A stretch of 64,000 nt of DNA from Oscillospiraceae bacterium. GTDB taxonomy: Bacteria; Bacillota; Clostridia; Oscillospirales; Oscillospiraceae. The DNA lies in the NCBI GenBank assembly GCA_017412765.1, contig JAFPWN010000044.1, forward strand, positions 42,501 to 106,500, read 5' to 3'. Positions 52,812 through 60,896 of the stretch are shown here, piece by piece; position 1 is the first letter of the stretch, and the number at the start of each line of letters is the position of its first letter. Below the pieces are notes generated by a model. That model ran no database searches. It was given only the letters and a program-made list of their open reading frames with translations, and was not told where the DNA came from. Position numbers and translations under genes: made by a program.

Positions 52812-52973
52812 ATACTAAGCGACGATAAAATCATTTAAATCTTTCCGGTCAGAATTGCGCCATACTTTGCCCCTTTCTTGACCATATATTTCCATTATGT
52901 TCTGCGAAAGCCGCTTCGTCTGGCGCAATTCTGCCTCGGAAATCTAATAAAGCATTTTATCGGCGCTTAGTAT
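52812..52973. repeat. 162-bp MITE-like element, copy 1
   Basis: It has 20-bp terminal inverted repeats (ATACTAAGCGACGATAAAAT at 52812-52831 against 52954-52973, one mismatch), and a perfect inner inverted repeat CAGAATTGCGCCA (52850-52862)/(52921-52933). It contains no open frame. The copy at 63739-63900 is also 162 bp, in the same orientation, and colinear in its inner motifs (GCGCCATACT at offset 45 in both, CATATAT-TCCATTATG, GCACAATT/GCGCAATT near offset 110). The right end supplies the stop codon of the GGDEF gene. Confidence 0.85.
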
Positions 52974-54019
52974 TATTTCCTTCTCGTTTTGCCGGTCTTG
53001 CGGTAGTAGGCGTCCTTTGCCTCGTACATTCTCTCATCGGCGCGCTTTGCAAGCTCGTCGATGGAATAATCCGGAAATTCCTCCTTTGACGCCTCGCCGA
53101 CCGATACGCTGAACGGTCTGCCGCGGACGGACTTCCACAGGTCAACGCCCTCGTTGAATATGCCGAGAGCCTCATCGAATTCCGCTCTGTCACACAGAAG
53201 CAGGGCGACAAACTCGTCGCCGCCGGTTCTGTAAAGCTTTCCGAGATGCCCGAAAGCCGTAGTCATAAAGCGCGCGGTGTTTTTTATAAGCTCGTCGCCC
53301 GCCTCGTGACCGAGGGTGTCGTTTGCCTCCTTGAGTCCGTTCAGGTCGAGAGAGACGTATCTGAGGAGCCTGAGACGCTTCGAGCTTTTGAGCTTCAGCA
53401 CATCCTCGGCGTAGGCGCGGCGGTTCAGAAGCTTCGTCGGCGCGTCGGTGCGGGCCTCTCTGTGCTCGTCGGAGTATTTTGCGGTGACGGTGGTGAGAAG
53501 ATACCCTATGCCCATCGAGAGAGCGAAGGCGACAGCGGACATTATGATCGTAATGAGAAGGGCATTGCCGTCGACCGCGCTCGAAGCTGTTACCGCGGCA
53601 ACTGCCTCGCCGCCGATCCTTCGGGAGGATATGTACAGCTTTTCGCCGTGGATAGTCGCGCGAAAGCGGGCGGTGCTGTCATAAAACGGCTGTGTGTCGA
53701 TTTTGAGCCAGCCTATGTCCTTGCCGACGTAGAACTGATGCGTGGAGGCGGTTACTGCGCCGGTATTTACGTCGAGCGAAAAAACGCGCATTTCCGAGTA
53801 GTAGGGCAGGCGGCTTATCGCCTCCTCGGGAGTGCCGGCGGCGGCGCACAGCGTTTCGAGGTGGTCAAGCGCCATCGCGTTTTCCTTGTACGCCTTGTCG
53901 GCGAGAGTTCCCGCAAGCATCAGATACATAACGATGGCGATGAGAAGCGTGCTTACTGCGGAAATTGACAGCACCGGGAAGAGCCATGCCTTGCCGGTGC
54001 CGGAATCAGGCTTGTTCAT
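52973..54019 (-). CDS. Membrane diguanylate cyclase (GGDEF)
   Basis: A 348-residue protein: membrane helix 1 near residues 14-36, an outer sensor domain to about 150, helix 2 near 155-178, then a cytoplasmic GGDEF domain with LYRTGGDEFVALLL near 263 intact for c-di-GMP synthesis. No RxxD inhibitory site lies at the usual place before GGDEF. It is the last gene of the minus-strand acyl-ACP operon. Its TAA (52975-52973) overlaps the end of the MITE-like element. ATG 54019 follows GGAGAAC. Confidence 0.92.
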   Translation of the reverse strand: MNKPDSGTGKAWLFPVLSISAVSTLLIAIVMYLMLAGTLADKAYKENAMALDHLETLCAAAGTPEEAISRLPYYSEMRVFSLDVNTGAVTASTHQFYVGKDIGWLKIDTQPFYDSTARFRATIHGEKLYISSRRIGGEAVAAVTASSAVDGNALLITIIMSAVAFALSMGIGYLLTTVTAKYSDEHREARTDAPTKLLNRRAYAEDVLKLKSSKRLRLLRYVSLDLNGLKEANDTLGHEAGDELIKNTARFMTTAFGHLGKLYRTGGDEFVALLLCDRAEFDEALGIFNEGVDLWKSVRGRPFSVSVGEASKEEFPDYSIDELAKRADERMYEAKDAYYRKTGKTRRK

Positions 54020-54060
54020 AGGAGCGTTCTCCTTGCTGTATTGAAGATTCTGGCCTGCGA

Positions 54061-54771
54061 TCAATAGCTGAGCCGCATTCGGAAAATGCGCTTTTCCGCC
54101 TCGCCGGTGAGGTAGACCTCGTTTTCCTGCACGCCGTATCTGATGGTGATATCGTCTCCGAGCTTCGCCTCGGCATTGTATTCGCAGAGAATCAGCTTCG
54201 GCGGCTCGCCGCGCGTGAGATCGTAGAGAGCATCCTGCATGAGGTCAAAGTAGCGGGTGTTGTTCATGTGACCGTTCAGGTCGAGAACGGAGTAGGTCAC
54301 GGTGTAGCGGCTCTCCGCTGTCTGCGGAATAGCCTTCGGCGGGCGCGGAATCGCGCACTGCCCCTCGACCGTCGTCCCCTCGATGTGAACGCCCATATCC
54401 TCGGGAAAAACTATCCTGCGGTTCCCCTTGTCCATAAGCGCCCAGAGAGCCGAGCCCTGTACGAGAATATTGCCCGCATCGTCCTTTATGCGGTAGAAGC
54501 GTGTAAAGAAAATGTGCATGGTTTTGCCGGGCCACGTTTCGAGCGTAACGTGCTCGTCATACTCCGGCAGCCGCGTTATCTCAACGCGCCACTGGGTAAC
54601 GATCCAAAGAAGCCCTCTGTCGAGGGTCATCTCCCTGCCCATGCCCATCTCGCTCGTCTGACGTATCGCCGCCTCCTGAAACCAGGTGAACAGCTCGCTG
54701 AGCCTGAGGCGCCGGTTTATGTCGCAGTGCGCGGTGCCGAGGGTGTAATCGTGAGCTTCAATATACATCAT
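54061..54771 (-). CDS. Acyl-ACP thioesterase (FatA/FatB-like)
   Basis: The 236-residue double-hotdog enzyme releases fatty acid from acyl-ACP. SELFTWFQEAAIRQTSEMGMG near residue 25 and the second-domain motif DLNGHMNNTRYFDLM near 165, with catalytic Asn and His, are intact. It starts 4 nt inside the ACP gene's end and precedes the GGDEF gene, so ligase, ACP and thioesterase form one operon. Confidence 0.9.
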   Translation of the reverse strand: MMYIEAHDYTLGTAHCDINRRLRLSELFTWFQEAAIRQTSEMGMGREMTLDRGLLWIVTQWRVEITRLPEYDEHVTLETWPGKTMHIFFTRFYRIKDDAGNILVQGSALWALMDKGNRRIVFPEDMGVHIEGTTVEGQCAIPRPPKAIPQTAESRYTVTYSVLDLNGHMNNTRYFDLMQDALYDLTRGEPPKLILCEYNAEAKLGDDITIRYGVQENEVYLTGEAEKRIFRMRLSY

Positions 54772-55013
54772 CTGAGCCTTGTTTCGATCGCGTCAACGAC
54801 GTCGCCGAGAGTCTGGAGCTTTTGCCATTGGCGGTTCGGGATCCGCACGTCATACTTCGCCTCGAGGCGGCAGATAACGAGCGTAAAGCCCATGGAATCA
54901 ATGGCGGCGTCGGTGTTGATCACGGTGTCCTCGTCGAGCACAGTGCCCTCAAGCTCGGGAACGCACTCGTAGATGACATCAATGATCTCGCTTTTAAGCT
55001 GTTCGTGCGTCAT
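54768..55013 (-). CDS. Free acyl carrier protein
   Basis: The 81-residue ACP has the phosphopantetheine site as DSMG (D-S-M-G; residues 38-41) in DAAIDSMGFTLVICRLEAKY. The usual Asp-Ser-Leu is replaced by Asp-Ser-Met. It lies between an AMP-forming ligase and an acyl-ACP thioesterase, so it is probably a dedicated carrier rather than the main fatty-acid-synthesis ACP. Confidence 0.9.
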   Translation of the reverse strand: MTHEQLKSEIIDVIYECVPELEGTVLDEDTVINTDAAIDSMGFTLVICRLEAKYDVRIPNRQWQKLQTLGDVVDAIETRLR

Positions 55014-55044
55014 ATTATTGTCATTCCTTTCGATGAAGCGCTGC

Positions 55045-56382
55045 TCAGCCTCTGCCTCCGAAAAGCGATTCGACTTCGTAGCGCTTTATTTTTCCGGTCT
55101 TGGTGCGCGGAAGATTCTTGCCGCGGACGAAAACGCGGCTTATCTGCTCGCTGCGCGGGTACTTTTCCATCAGAGGACGGAGCGCGGCAAGGATCTCGCC
55201 CTCATCGCCCTCGCTCACCGCGAGCGCAGGGGCGTTTCCGCTGAGGAAAACGCAAATCTCGTCCGTTCCGAGCTTTTCTGAAATGGCTTTTTCGTACTCG
55301 GGCAAAAATATCTTGGTGCCGCCGGGCAGAACGAGCATCTCCTTCTTGCGCCCGGTGATGTGCAGGCGGCCGTGCTCGTCGATATATCCGAGGTCGCCGG
55401 TGGAGAGAACGCCGCCGCGCAGTACGCCCGCAGTGCCGTCCGGGTCGCGGAAGTAGCCCTGCATCATGCATTCGGGACATTCTACAAGCACCTCGCCGTC
55501 GGGCGCTATGGTGACAGTGAAGTCCGGGCAAACATCCATCGCGTATGCGTCGTCGCCGAGAGAGAGCGCCACGCCGGAGCTTGTTTCCGTCAGTCCGTAG
55601 CCAAAGCACAGACGCTTGCCGTAGGCTCTCAGCATGGAAACGACGTTGCTCGGGCACTCGCCCGCGCCGATGAGCACGAGCTTTAGCTCGTCGTTGAGAT
55701 GCCCGCGCTTCAGAAAGAAATCGGCAAACGCGGGAACGAGCGAAACCGCGGTCGGACGGTAAAAATCGAAATCGTCTGCGAGATGGCGCATGCCGCGCCC
55801 TATCGCAACCTCTGCGCCGCAGGAGAGCGGCCAGAGGAGGGAGCAGACGAAGCCGAAAACGTGATTCAGGGGCAGGAGAGAGAGAAGCCTGTCGTCCTCA
55901 CTGAGCGGCAGGAGAGCGCCGCCGTTATATGCGCTCGCGCAGAGCGAAGCCTCGGAAAGCACCACCGCCTTCGAGCGGCTCGTTGTACCGGAGGTGTAGA
56001 AAAGCACCTCATTGTGCGAAGTGCATTCAGGCTCACAGAGAAACTGCGAAAATTCCGCGCACAGCTCGCTGTCACCCTCGAGAGCGTCGCACTCGGCGCT
56101 TTTTATGAGGGCGCCGAGAAGCTCGTCGGGCAGCGTTTCGTCAAGCAGACTGACCCGTATGCCGCTGCCGATCGCGGCAAGCAGCGTTATCACCTCGTCG
56201 GCGTCCGGCTCGCCGATAAGAAAGCCAACGCTTTTGTATAGAGAGAAGCGGGCGCGCTTATCCTCAAACCGGCTCAGCACCTCACTGCGGCTGAGAGTCA
56301 GATCGGAGTACGTGACCGACGCTTTATCGGGCTTGACGGCAGCCCAGTGCTGCAGCATCTCGCAAAAAGAACCGAATCTCAT
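55045..56382 (-). CDS. AMP-forming acyl/acid ligase (acyl-ACP synthetase candidate)
   Basis: A 445-residue ANL enzyme. Motif A3 FYTSGTTSRSKAVVLS near residue 142, A5 FGYGLTETSSG near 270, A7 STGDLGYIDEHGRLHITGRKKEM near 348 (in pieces) and A10 PRTKTGKIKRYEV with the catalytic Lys near 430 are intact. It is 50-100 residues shorter than fatty acyl-CoA synthetases. Since it precedes an ACP and a thioesterase, I infer that it loads a fatty acid onto that ACP. ATG 56382 has a perfect AAGGAGG. Confidence 0.88.
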   Translation of the reverse strand: MRFGSFCEMLQHWAAVKPDKASVTYSDLTLSRSEVLSRFEDKRARFSLYKSVGFLIGEPDADEVITLLAAIGSGIRVSLLDETLPDELLGALIKSAECDALEGDSELCAEFSQFLCEPECTSHNEVLFYTSGTTSRSKAVVLSEASLCASAYNGGALLPLSEDDRLLSLLPLNHVFGFVCSLLWPLSCGAEVAIGRGMRHLADDFDFYRPTAVSLVPAFADFFLKRGHLNDELKLVLIGAGECPSNVVSMLRAYGKRLCFGYGLTETSSGVALSLGDDAYAMDVCPDFTVTIAPDGEVLVECPECMMQGYFRDPDGTAGVLRGGVLSTGDLGYIDEHGRLHITGRKKEMLVLPGGTKIFLPEYEKAISEKLGTDEICVFLSGNAPALAVSEGDEGEILAALRPLMEKYPRSEQISRVFVRGKNLPRTKTGKIKRYEVESLFGGRG

Positions 56383-56536
56383 CTTACACCTCCTTATCAT
56401 ACGATAAAAATATATCACACCGGAGTAAAGATTGGAAGTATAAAATAAAAATACGTCAATATTTTTTAAAAATATAGTGCAAACAGCACAAGACTGCGGT
56501 ATAATTAATTATCAATAAAAAACAGGAGGTTCTACC
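56383..56536. promoter_or_regulatory. AT-rich divergent region between ligase and isomerase operons
   Basis: Plus strand: TATAAT at 56500-56505 is a good -10 with a weak GTGCAA at 17 bp. Minus strand: TATATT with TTCCAA 17 bp away is a weak candidate. No clear operator palindrome is visible, but shared control of both operons is plausible. Confidence 0.5.
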
Positions 56537-57925
56537 ATGGATAAAAATACCCGCATCTGTATTATCGGCGGCGGCCCCGCCGGTCTTTCCGCCGGAATGT
56601 ACCTCGAAAAAAAGGGCTATGAGAACTACACTATCCTCGAGCGCCTTGACAGGGTAGGAGGCAAGTGCTGGAGCCCCCACTACAACGGCCGCCGGTATGA
56701 GATGGGCGCCATAATGGGCGTTCCCTCGTATTACGCCGTTCACGACGTTGAGGAGTTCTGCGGAATCACGCACGACGGCCCTCAGCTCAACCGCAACTAC
56801 AAAAACGCGAAGGGCGAAGTCATCGAGCCTTTTGAGCCGAAGAAGAACGTCCTCAAGATCCCGCGTCTTCTCAAGATGAAAAATCAGATCAAGAAGTTCG
56901 GAGAGCTTCTTGAAACAAAATATAAGGGCTACGACCTGAACGGACACCGCGGCGTTGCCGAGGGAAGATATGACGGCTTCAGCCAGCAGAACGCAAAGAG
57001 AGAGAGAGTTTCCGGCGTAAACCCGAACCTCAAGGATCTCTGCCTGCCGTTCAAGGTGTTCTGCGAGAAAAACGGCGTTGAGCTGATTCAGGACGTCTGG
57101 ATCGGGCCGTACACCTCCTTCGGCTACGGATATTTCGACGAGATCCCCGCGGCATACGTTCTGAAGTATCTCGATTTCCAGACTACGATGAACTTCGTCA
57201 AGGTCAACCTCTGGACCTGGAAAAACGGCACCCAGTACATCTGGGAGCAGCTTAACGAGCATCTCAAGAACCCCGCCCGCCTGAATTCTAATATCGAAAA
57301 GGTCGAGCGCCGCGACGGCAAGGTGTTTGTGACCGTAAACGGCGAGGTCGAGGAGTACGACAAGGTCATCGTCACCGCTCCGCTCCACATCCCCAACAAG
57401 CGCGCCGACGGTCAGAGGGGTATGGACGAGTACTTCGACGTACGCGAGGACGAGGCTAAGCTCTTCTCGAAGATAGACTATGAGCGCTACGACGTTCTCG
57501 CGGTCGAAACGAAGCCCGAGGATCACCCGGAGATCAGCTACTACGTTTTCGACAATATGGTACCCGAGAAGCTCGGCCATCTGATGGTCTATTACAGACG
57601 CTGGAAGGACACGAAGGATCAGGTCATTACCACCTATTCTCTCCGCAAGCATAAGGACTCCAAGGAGATCCCCTACGAGACGTGTAAGAAAATGGTGCTC
57701 GACGACCTCAAGACCATGCACAACCCCGCCTCCAACGTCGTGAACGAGTGGAGCGTCTACTACTTCCCCCACGTCTTTTCCGAGGACTACGCCGCGGGCT
57801 GGTACGATAAGGTAGAGGCGATGCAGGATAAGTACGACACCTTCTACGCCGGCGAGATCATGAGCTTCGGCGATATGGACGAGACAGCCGAGTACAGCCG
57901 CGAGCTCGTTGAAAGATTTTTCTAA
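56537..57925 (+). CDS. FAD-dependent oxidoreductase resembling polyenoic fatty acid isomerase
   Basis: A 462-residue flavin amine-oxidase-fold protein. FAD loop IIGGGPAGLSAGMYLEKKGY at residues 9-28, then ILERLDRVGGKC, EMGAIMGVPSYY, FGYGYFDEIPAAYVLKYLDF near 198, and the closing FYAGEIMSFGDMDETAEYS. From memory these match Cutibacterium acnes polyenoic fatty acid isomerase, which turns linoleate into trans-10,cis-12 conjugated linoleate; the alignment has not been run. It opens the plus-strand redox operon opposite the acyl-ACP genes. AGGAGG precedes ATG. Confidence 0.82.
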   Translation: MDKNTRICIIGGGPAGLSAGMYLEKKGYENYTILERLDRVGGKCWSPHYNGRRYEMGAIMGVPSYYAVHDVEEFCGITHDGPQLNRNYKNAKGEVIEPFEPKKNVLKIPRLLKMKNQIKKFGELLETKYKGYDLNGHRGVAEGRYDGFSQQNAKRERVSGVNPNLKDLCLPFKVFCEKNGVELIQDVWIGPYTSFGYGYFDEIPAAYVLKYLDFQTTMNFVKVNLWTWKNGTQYIWEQLNEHLKNPARLNSNIEKVERRDGKVFVTVNGEVEEYDKVIVTAPLHIPNKRADGQRGMDEYFDVREDEAKLFSKIDYERYDVLAVETKPEDHPEISYYVFDNMVPEKLGHLMVYYRRWKDTKDQVITTYSLRKHKDSKEIPYETCKKMVLDDLKTMHNPASNVVNEWSVYYFPHVFSEDYAAGWYDKVEAMQDKYDTFYAGEIMSFGDMDETAEYSRELVERFF

Positions 57926-57933
57926 CATCCCAT

Positions 57934-58144
57934 TTGAGGGGACGGAGTATCCGCCCCCTCAAACCACAGAGATAGAAGAAAAGCGCCGGATAGAGGAGGC
58001 GGGGATTTGTGAAGGGGCCGGCCGAGAGGCCCCTTCACGTCGCATAATCCGCCCACAGGCGTCATATTTGCGCTCATTGAGCGCAAATATGTTCGATGCG
58101 AAGACCGTGTCTGAGCATCGGGGGCGGAAAATCCGTCCCCTCAA
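57934..58144. repeat. 211-bp element with inverted ends holding the hairpin repeat
   Basis: Its 13-bp ends TTGAGGGGACGGA (57934-57946) and TCCGTCCCCTCAA (58132-58144) are exact inverted repeats, and each end also forms its own hairpin. Inside lie the 71-bp repeat copy B (57981-58051) and a palindrome with 13-bp arms at 58064-58090 (ATATTTGCGCTCA/T/TGAGCGCAAATAT). No protein-coding frame is convincing. It lies between the first two redox genes of the operon. Confidence 0.75.
57981..58051. repeat. 71-bp hairpin repeat, copy B
   Basis: About 90% identical to 18771-18841; the 38-bp core 58008-58045 is identical. It is nested in the 211-bp element. Confidence 0.85.
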
Positions 58145-58173
58145 TTTGAGTATTCTGAGAAAGGAAAAATCCT

Positions 58174-59706
58174 ATGAAATTTTACAAGGATCACTACGAT
58201 GTGATCGTTATCGGCGGCGCGCTGGCGGGTCTTTCGAGCGCGCTGATGCTCGCTGACAAGGGCAAGAGCGTCCTCGTTCTTGAGCGCCACAATCTGCCCG
58301 GCGGCATAGCTACGAGCTTCGTGCGCGGCGGGATCGAGATAGAGGCTGCGCTTCACGAGATGATGAGCATCGGCGAGAAGTCGAACCGCCTCAAGGTCGG
58401 CAAGTTCCTTGACGATATGGGCGTCGATATAGATTGGCTCAAGGTGCCGGAGGCGTACCACGCCTCGTTCCCCGGCGTTGAGGTAACGCTTCACCCCGGC
58501 TTTGAGACCTTCGCAAAGGAGATCGACGCCGTCGTTCCCGGCACCTACGACAAGGTGCTCGCGGTGCTGAGTCTGTGCCACACGGTTTTTGACAGCGTTA
58601 ACGAGCTTTCTATACACCCGATGAGCAAGCCCATGATGCTGTTGAAGCACGAGGCGTTCGTAAAGACCGCCGGTTATTCGACAAAGGAGGTGCTCGATAC
58701 CTTCCGTCTTCCGAAGGCGGCGCTCGACCTCCTTGCGCCGTACTGGATCTACGTCGGCACCGGCTTCAGCGAGCTGCCGTTCACGATCTTCGCCGTTCTT
58801 ATGGCGGACTACATCGGCTACGGCTCTTATATCCCGAAGAAGCTCAGCCATGAGATGAGCCTCAAGATGGCGGAGCGCGCCGAGGCGATGGGAGTTCAGA
58901 TCGAATACCGCCAGCACGTTGAAAAGATACTCGTGCGCGGCGGCAGAGTCTACGGCGTCCGTACAGCCAGAGGCGATGAGATATACGCGGACTACGTTAT
59001 CTCCGCGGCGTACCCGAACAAGGTCTATACCTCGATGATCGAGCCGCTGAGCGAGGTGCCGGAAAAGGCGATAAAGATGGTCAACGGACGCAGACTCTCA
59101 CTGTCTGCTTTCAGCGTTATTATGATACTCGACAAATCCGCCGAGGAGCTTGGGATCAAGGATTACTCCATCTTTCGCGGCGACTCCGCAGACACGGATA
59201 AGCACTACGACGACCTGAAGACCCTCGGGCCATACAAGTATATCACCTGCATCTGTCACAACCTCGCTAATCCCGGCGTAACGCCGGAGGGTACCTGCTC
59301 CTTCTCGATAACCACGCTTCCGCGCGTGGACGGCTGGAAGACCGTCAGGGCGGAGGATTACGACAGAGTGAAGCACGAGGTCGCAAAGCAGCTTATCGAC
59401 GATATGTCCGAATACTTCGGCGTCGATCTCCTCGACCACGTTCTCGAGATCGTCATTGAAACGCCGATGACCATAGCTCACTACACCGGAATGTGGAACG
59501 GCTGCATCTACGGCTACGCGCACACGATGTCCGATCACATCGTTGCCCGCCTCCAGACAGCGGAGGAGGAGCATTTTATCGAGGGACTTGAGTTTGCCGG
59601 AGCGCATCAGATCTCCGGCGACGGTATGGGCCCGGCTGTCACAAACGGCAGAAAGGCCGCAAAGAACGTGCTTGACGCAATGGCGGGAAAGGGGGCGGCG
59701 AAATGA
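58174..59706 (+). CDS. CrtI/retinol-saturase-like NAD(P)/FAD-dependent oxidoreductase
   Basis: The 510-residue flavoprotein has a near-N-terminal dinucleotide fold VIVIGGALAGLSSALMLADKG (third Gly of GxGxxG replaced by Ala), LERHNLPGGIATSF and the C-terminal flavin motif GAHQISGDGMGPAVTNGRKAAKN. Such proteins desaturate or saturate polyene and isoprenoid chains. Within this operon a double-bond reductase acting on the isomerised fatty acid is the likeliest role, which is inference. It overlaps the next gene by 4 nt. Confidence 0.85.
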   Translation: MKFYKDHYDVIVIGGALAGLSSALMLADKGKSVLVLERHNLPGGIATSFVRGGIEIEAALHEMMSIGEKSNRLKVGKFLDDMGVDIDWLKVPEAYHASFPGVEVTLHPGFETFAKEIDAVVPGTYDKVLAVLSLCHTVFDSVNELSIHPMSKPMMLLKHEAFVKTAGYSTKEVLDTFRLPKAALDLLAPYWIYVGTGFSELPFTIFAVLMADYIGYGSYIPKKLSHEMSLKMAERAEAMGVQIEYRQHVEKILVRGGRVYGVRTARGDEIYADYVISAAYPNKVYTSMIEPLSEVPEKAIKMVNGRRLSLSAFSVIMILDKSAEELGIKDYSIFRGDSADTDKHYDDLKTLGPYKYITCICHNLANPGVTPEGTCSFSITTLPRVDGWKTVRAEDYDRVKHEVAKQLIDDMSEYFGVDLLDHVLEIVIETPMTIAHYTGMWNGCIYGYAHTMSDHIVARLQTAEEEHFIEGLEFAGAHQISGDGMGPAVTNGRKAAKNVLDAMAGKGAAK

Positions 59707-60887
59707 AGGTAAAGGGATTTCTGCAGGATGTGACCGGCGCCTCGAGAGTTACGAAGGCGCGCCTTGAGGCGTTCGCCGCGGCTTCCTCAGCGCCCGAGAG
59801 CATTGACCCGATCGGCGACGCTGCCAAGGCGTGGCACCCGGGTAAAATCGACCTAGTTGTGACCGGGATACGCGAAGCCTCGAAAACGGCAAAGACGGTC
59901 CGCTTCGAGAGAGCGGACGGAGAGAAGCTTCCGCTTTTCTACGCGGGTCAGTTCATCGCGCTCGACTTTGAGATCGGAGAGAGTATTATAAGCCGCCCGT
60001 ACTCTATTTCCTCTGCGCCGTTTGAGGCGAGAGGCGAAAAGCCGTTTGTCGAGATCACAGTTCGCCGCAGCAAGGGCGACGGCTTTATCTGCGATTACAT
60101 CAATGACACCCTCAAGGTTGGCGACAAACTGCGCGGAAATATGGGGCTAGGGCAGTTTTACTATGAGCCTCTGCGCGATGCAAAGCACGTCGTCGCGCTC
60201 GCCGGCGGTGTCGGAATAACGCCGTTTGCTTCGATGGCGAAGGAGATCGCCCACGGCACGCTCGACTTTGACCTCACTATTCTATACGGCTCGGTTTCCT
60301 CGGACGATATTATTCTGAAGGACGAGCTTGAAGCGCTCAGATGCGATAAGCTCCGTATCGTCCACGTCCTTTCGGGCGACGAGCCGGGCTGGAAGGGTGA
60401 GCGCGGCTTCATCACCGCCGAAATAATAAAGAAGTATTCAGCGCCCGACACCTCGTATTATATCTGCGGCCCGCAGGCGATGTACGTCTTTATGCGCGAG
60501 GAGCTAAAGAAGCTCGCTGTTCCGCAGCGAAGAGTGCGCTTCGAGGTTTTCGGTCAGGCGAAGGATATCACGAAGTTTGCCGGCTTCCCGGCGGAAGCAG
60601 CCGATAAGACGTTCAACATGACCGTCGTGCGCGGCATTTCTGAGACCGTGATCCCCGCAAGGGCGACGGAGAGCATCGCCGTCGCGCTCGAGAGAGCGGG
60701 AATACGCATCGAAACAGCGTGCCGGAGCGGAGAGTGCGGATTCTGCCGCACGAAGGTGCTTTCCGGCAATTACTACGTCTGCCCCGAGGGCGACGGGCGC
60801 AGAGAGGCGGACAAGGATTATAATTACGTCCACGCCTGCGCGGCATATCCGACGAGCGATATTAAAATCAAAATCCCCATTGAATGA
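59703..60887 (+). CDS. FNR-type flavoprotein with C-terminal [2Fe-2S] ferredoxin domain
   Basis: A 394-residue electron-transfer protein. FAD-binding domain with SRPYSISSAP (near residue 100), NAD(P) domain with ALAGGVGITPFASMAKE (near 160) and YYICGPQAMYVF, then a plant-type ferredoxin domain with CRSGECGFCRTKV near 344 and the fourth Cys in HACAAYPTSD. It would pass electrons from NAD(P)H to the adjacent flavoenzyme. Confidence 0.92.
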   Translation: MKVKGFLQDVTGASRVTKARLEAFAAASSAPESIDPIGDAAKAWHPGKIDLVVTGIREASKTAKTVRFERADGEKLPLFYAGQFIALDFEIGESIISRPYSISSAPFEARGEKPFVEITVRRSKGDGFICDYINDTLKVGDKLRGNMGLGQFYYEPLRDAKHVVALAGGVGITPFASMAKEIAHGTLDFDLTILYGSVSSDDIILKDELEALRCDKLRIVHVLSGDEPGWKGERGFITAEIIKKYSAPDTSYYICGPQAMYVFMREELKKLAVPQRRVRFEVFGQAKDITKFAGFPAEAADKTFNMTVVRGISETVIPARATESIAVALERAGIRIETACRSGECGFCRTKVLSGNYYVCPEGDGRREADKDYNYVHACAAYPTSDIKIKIPIE

Positions 60888-60896
60888 GGTAAGGGT

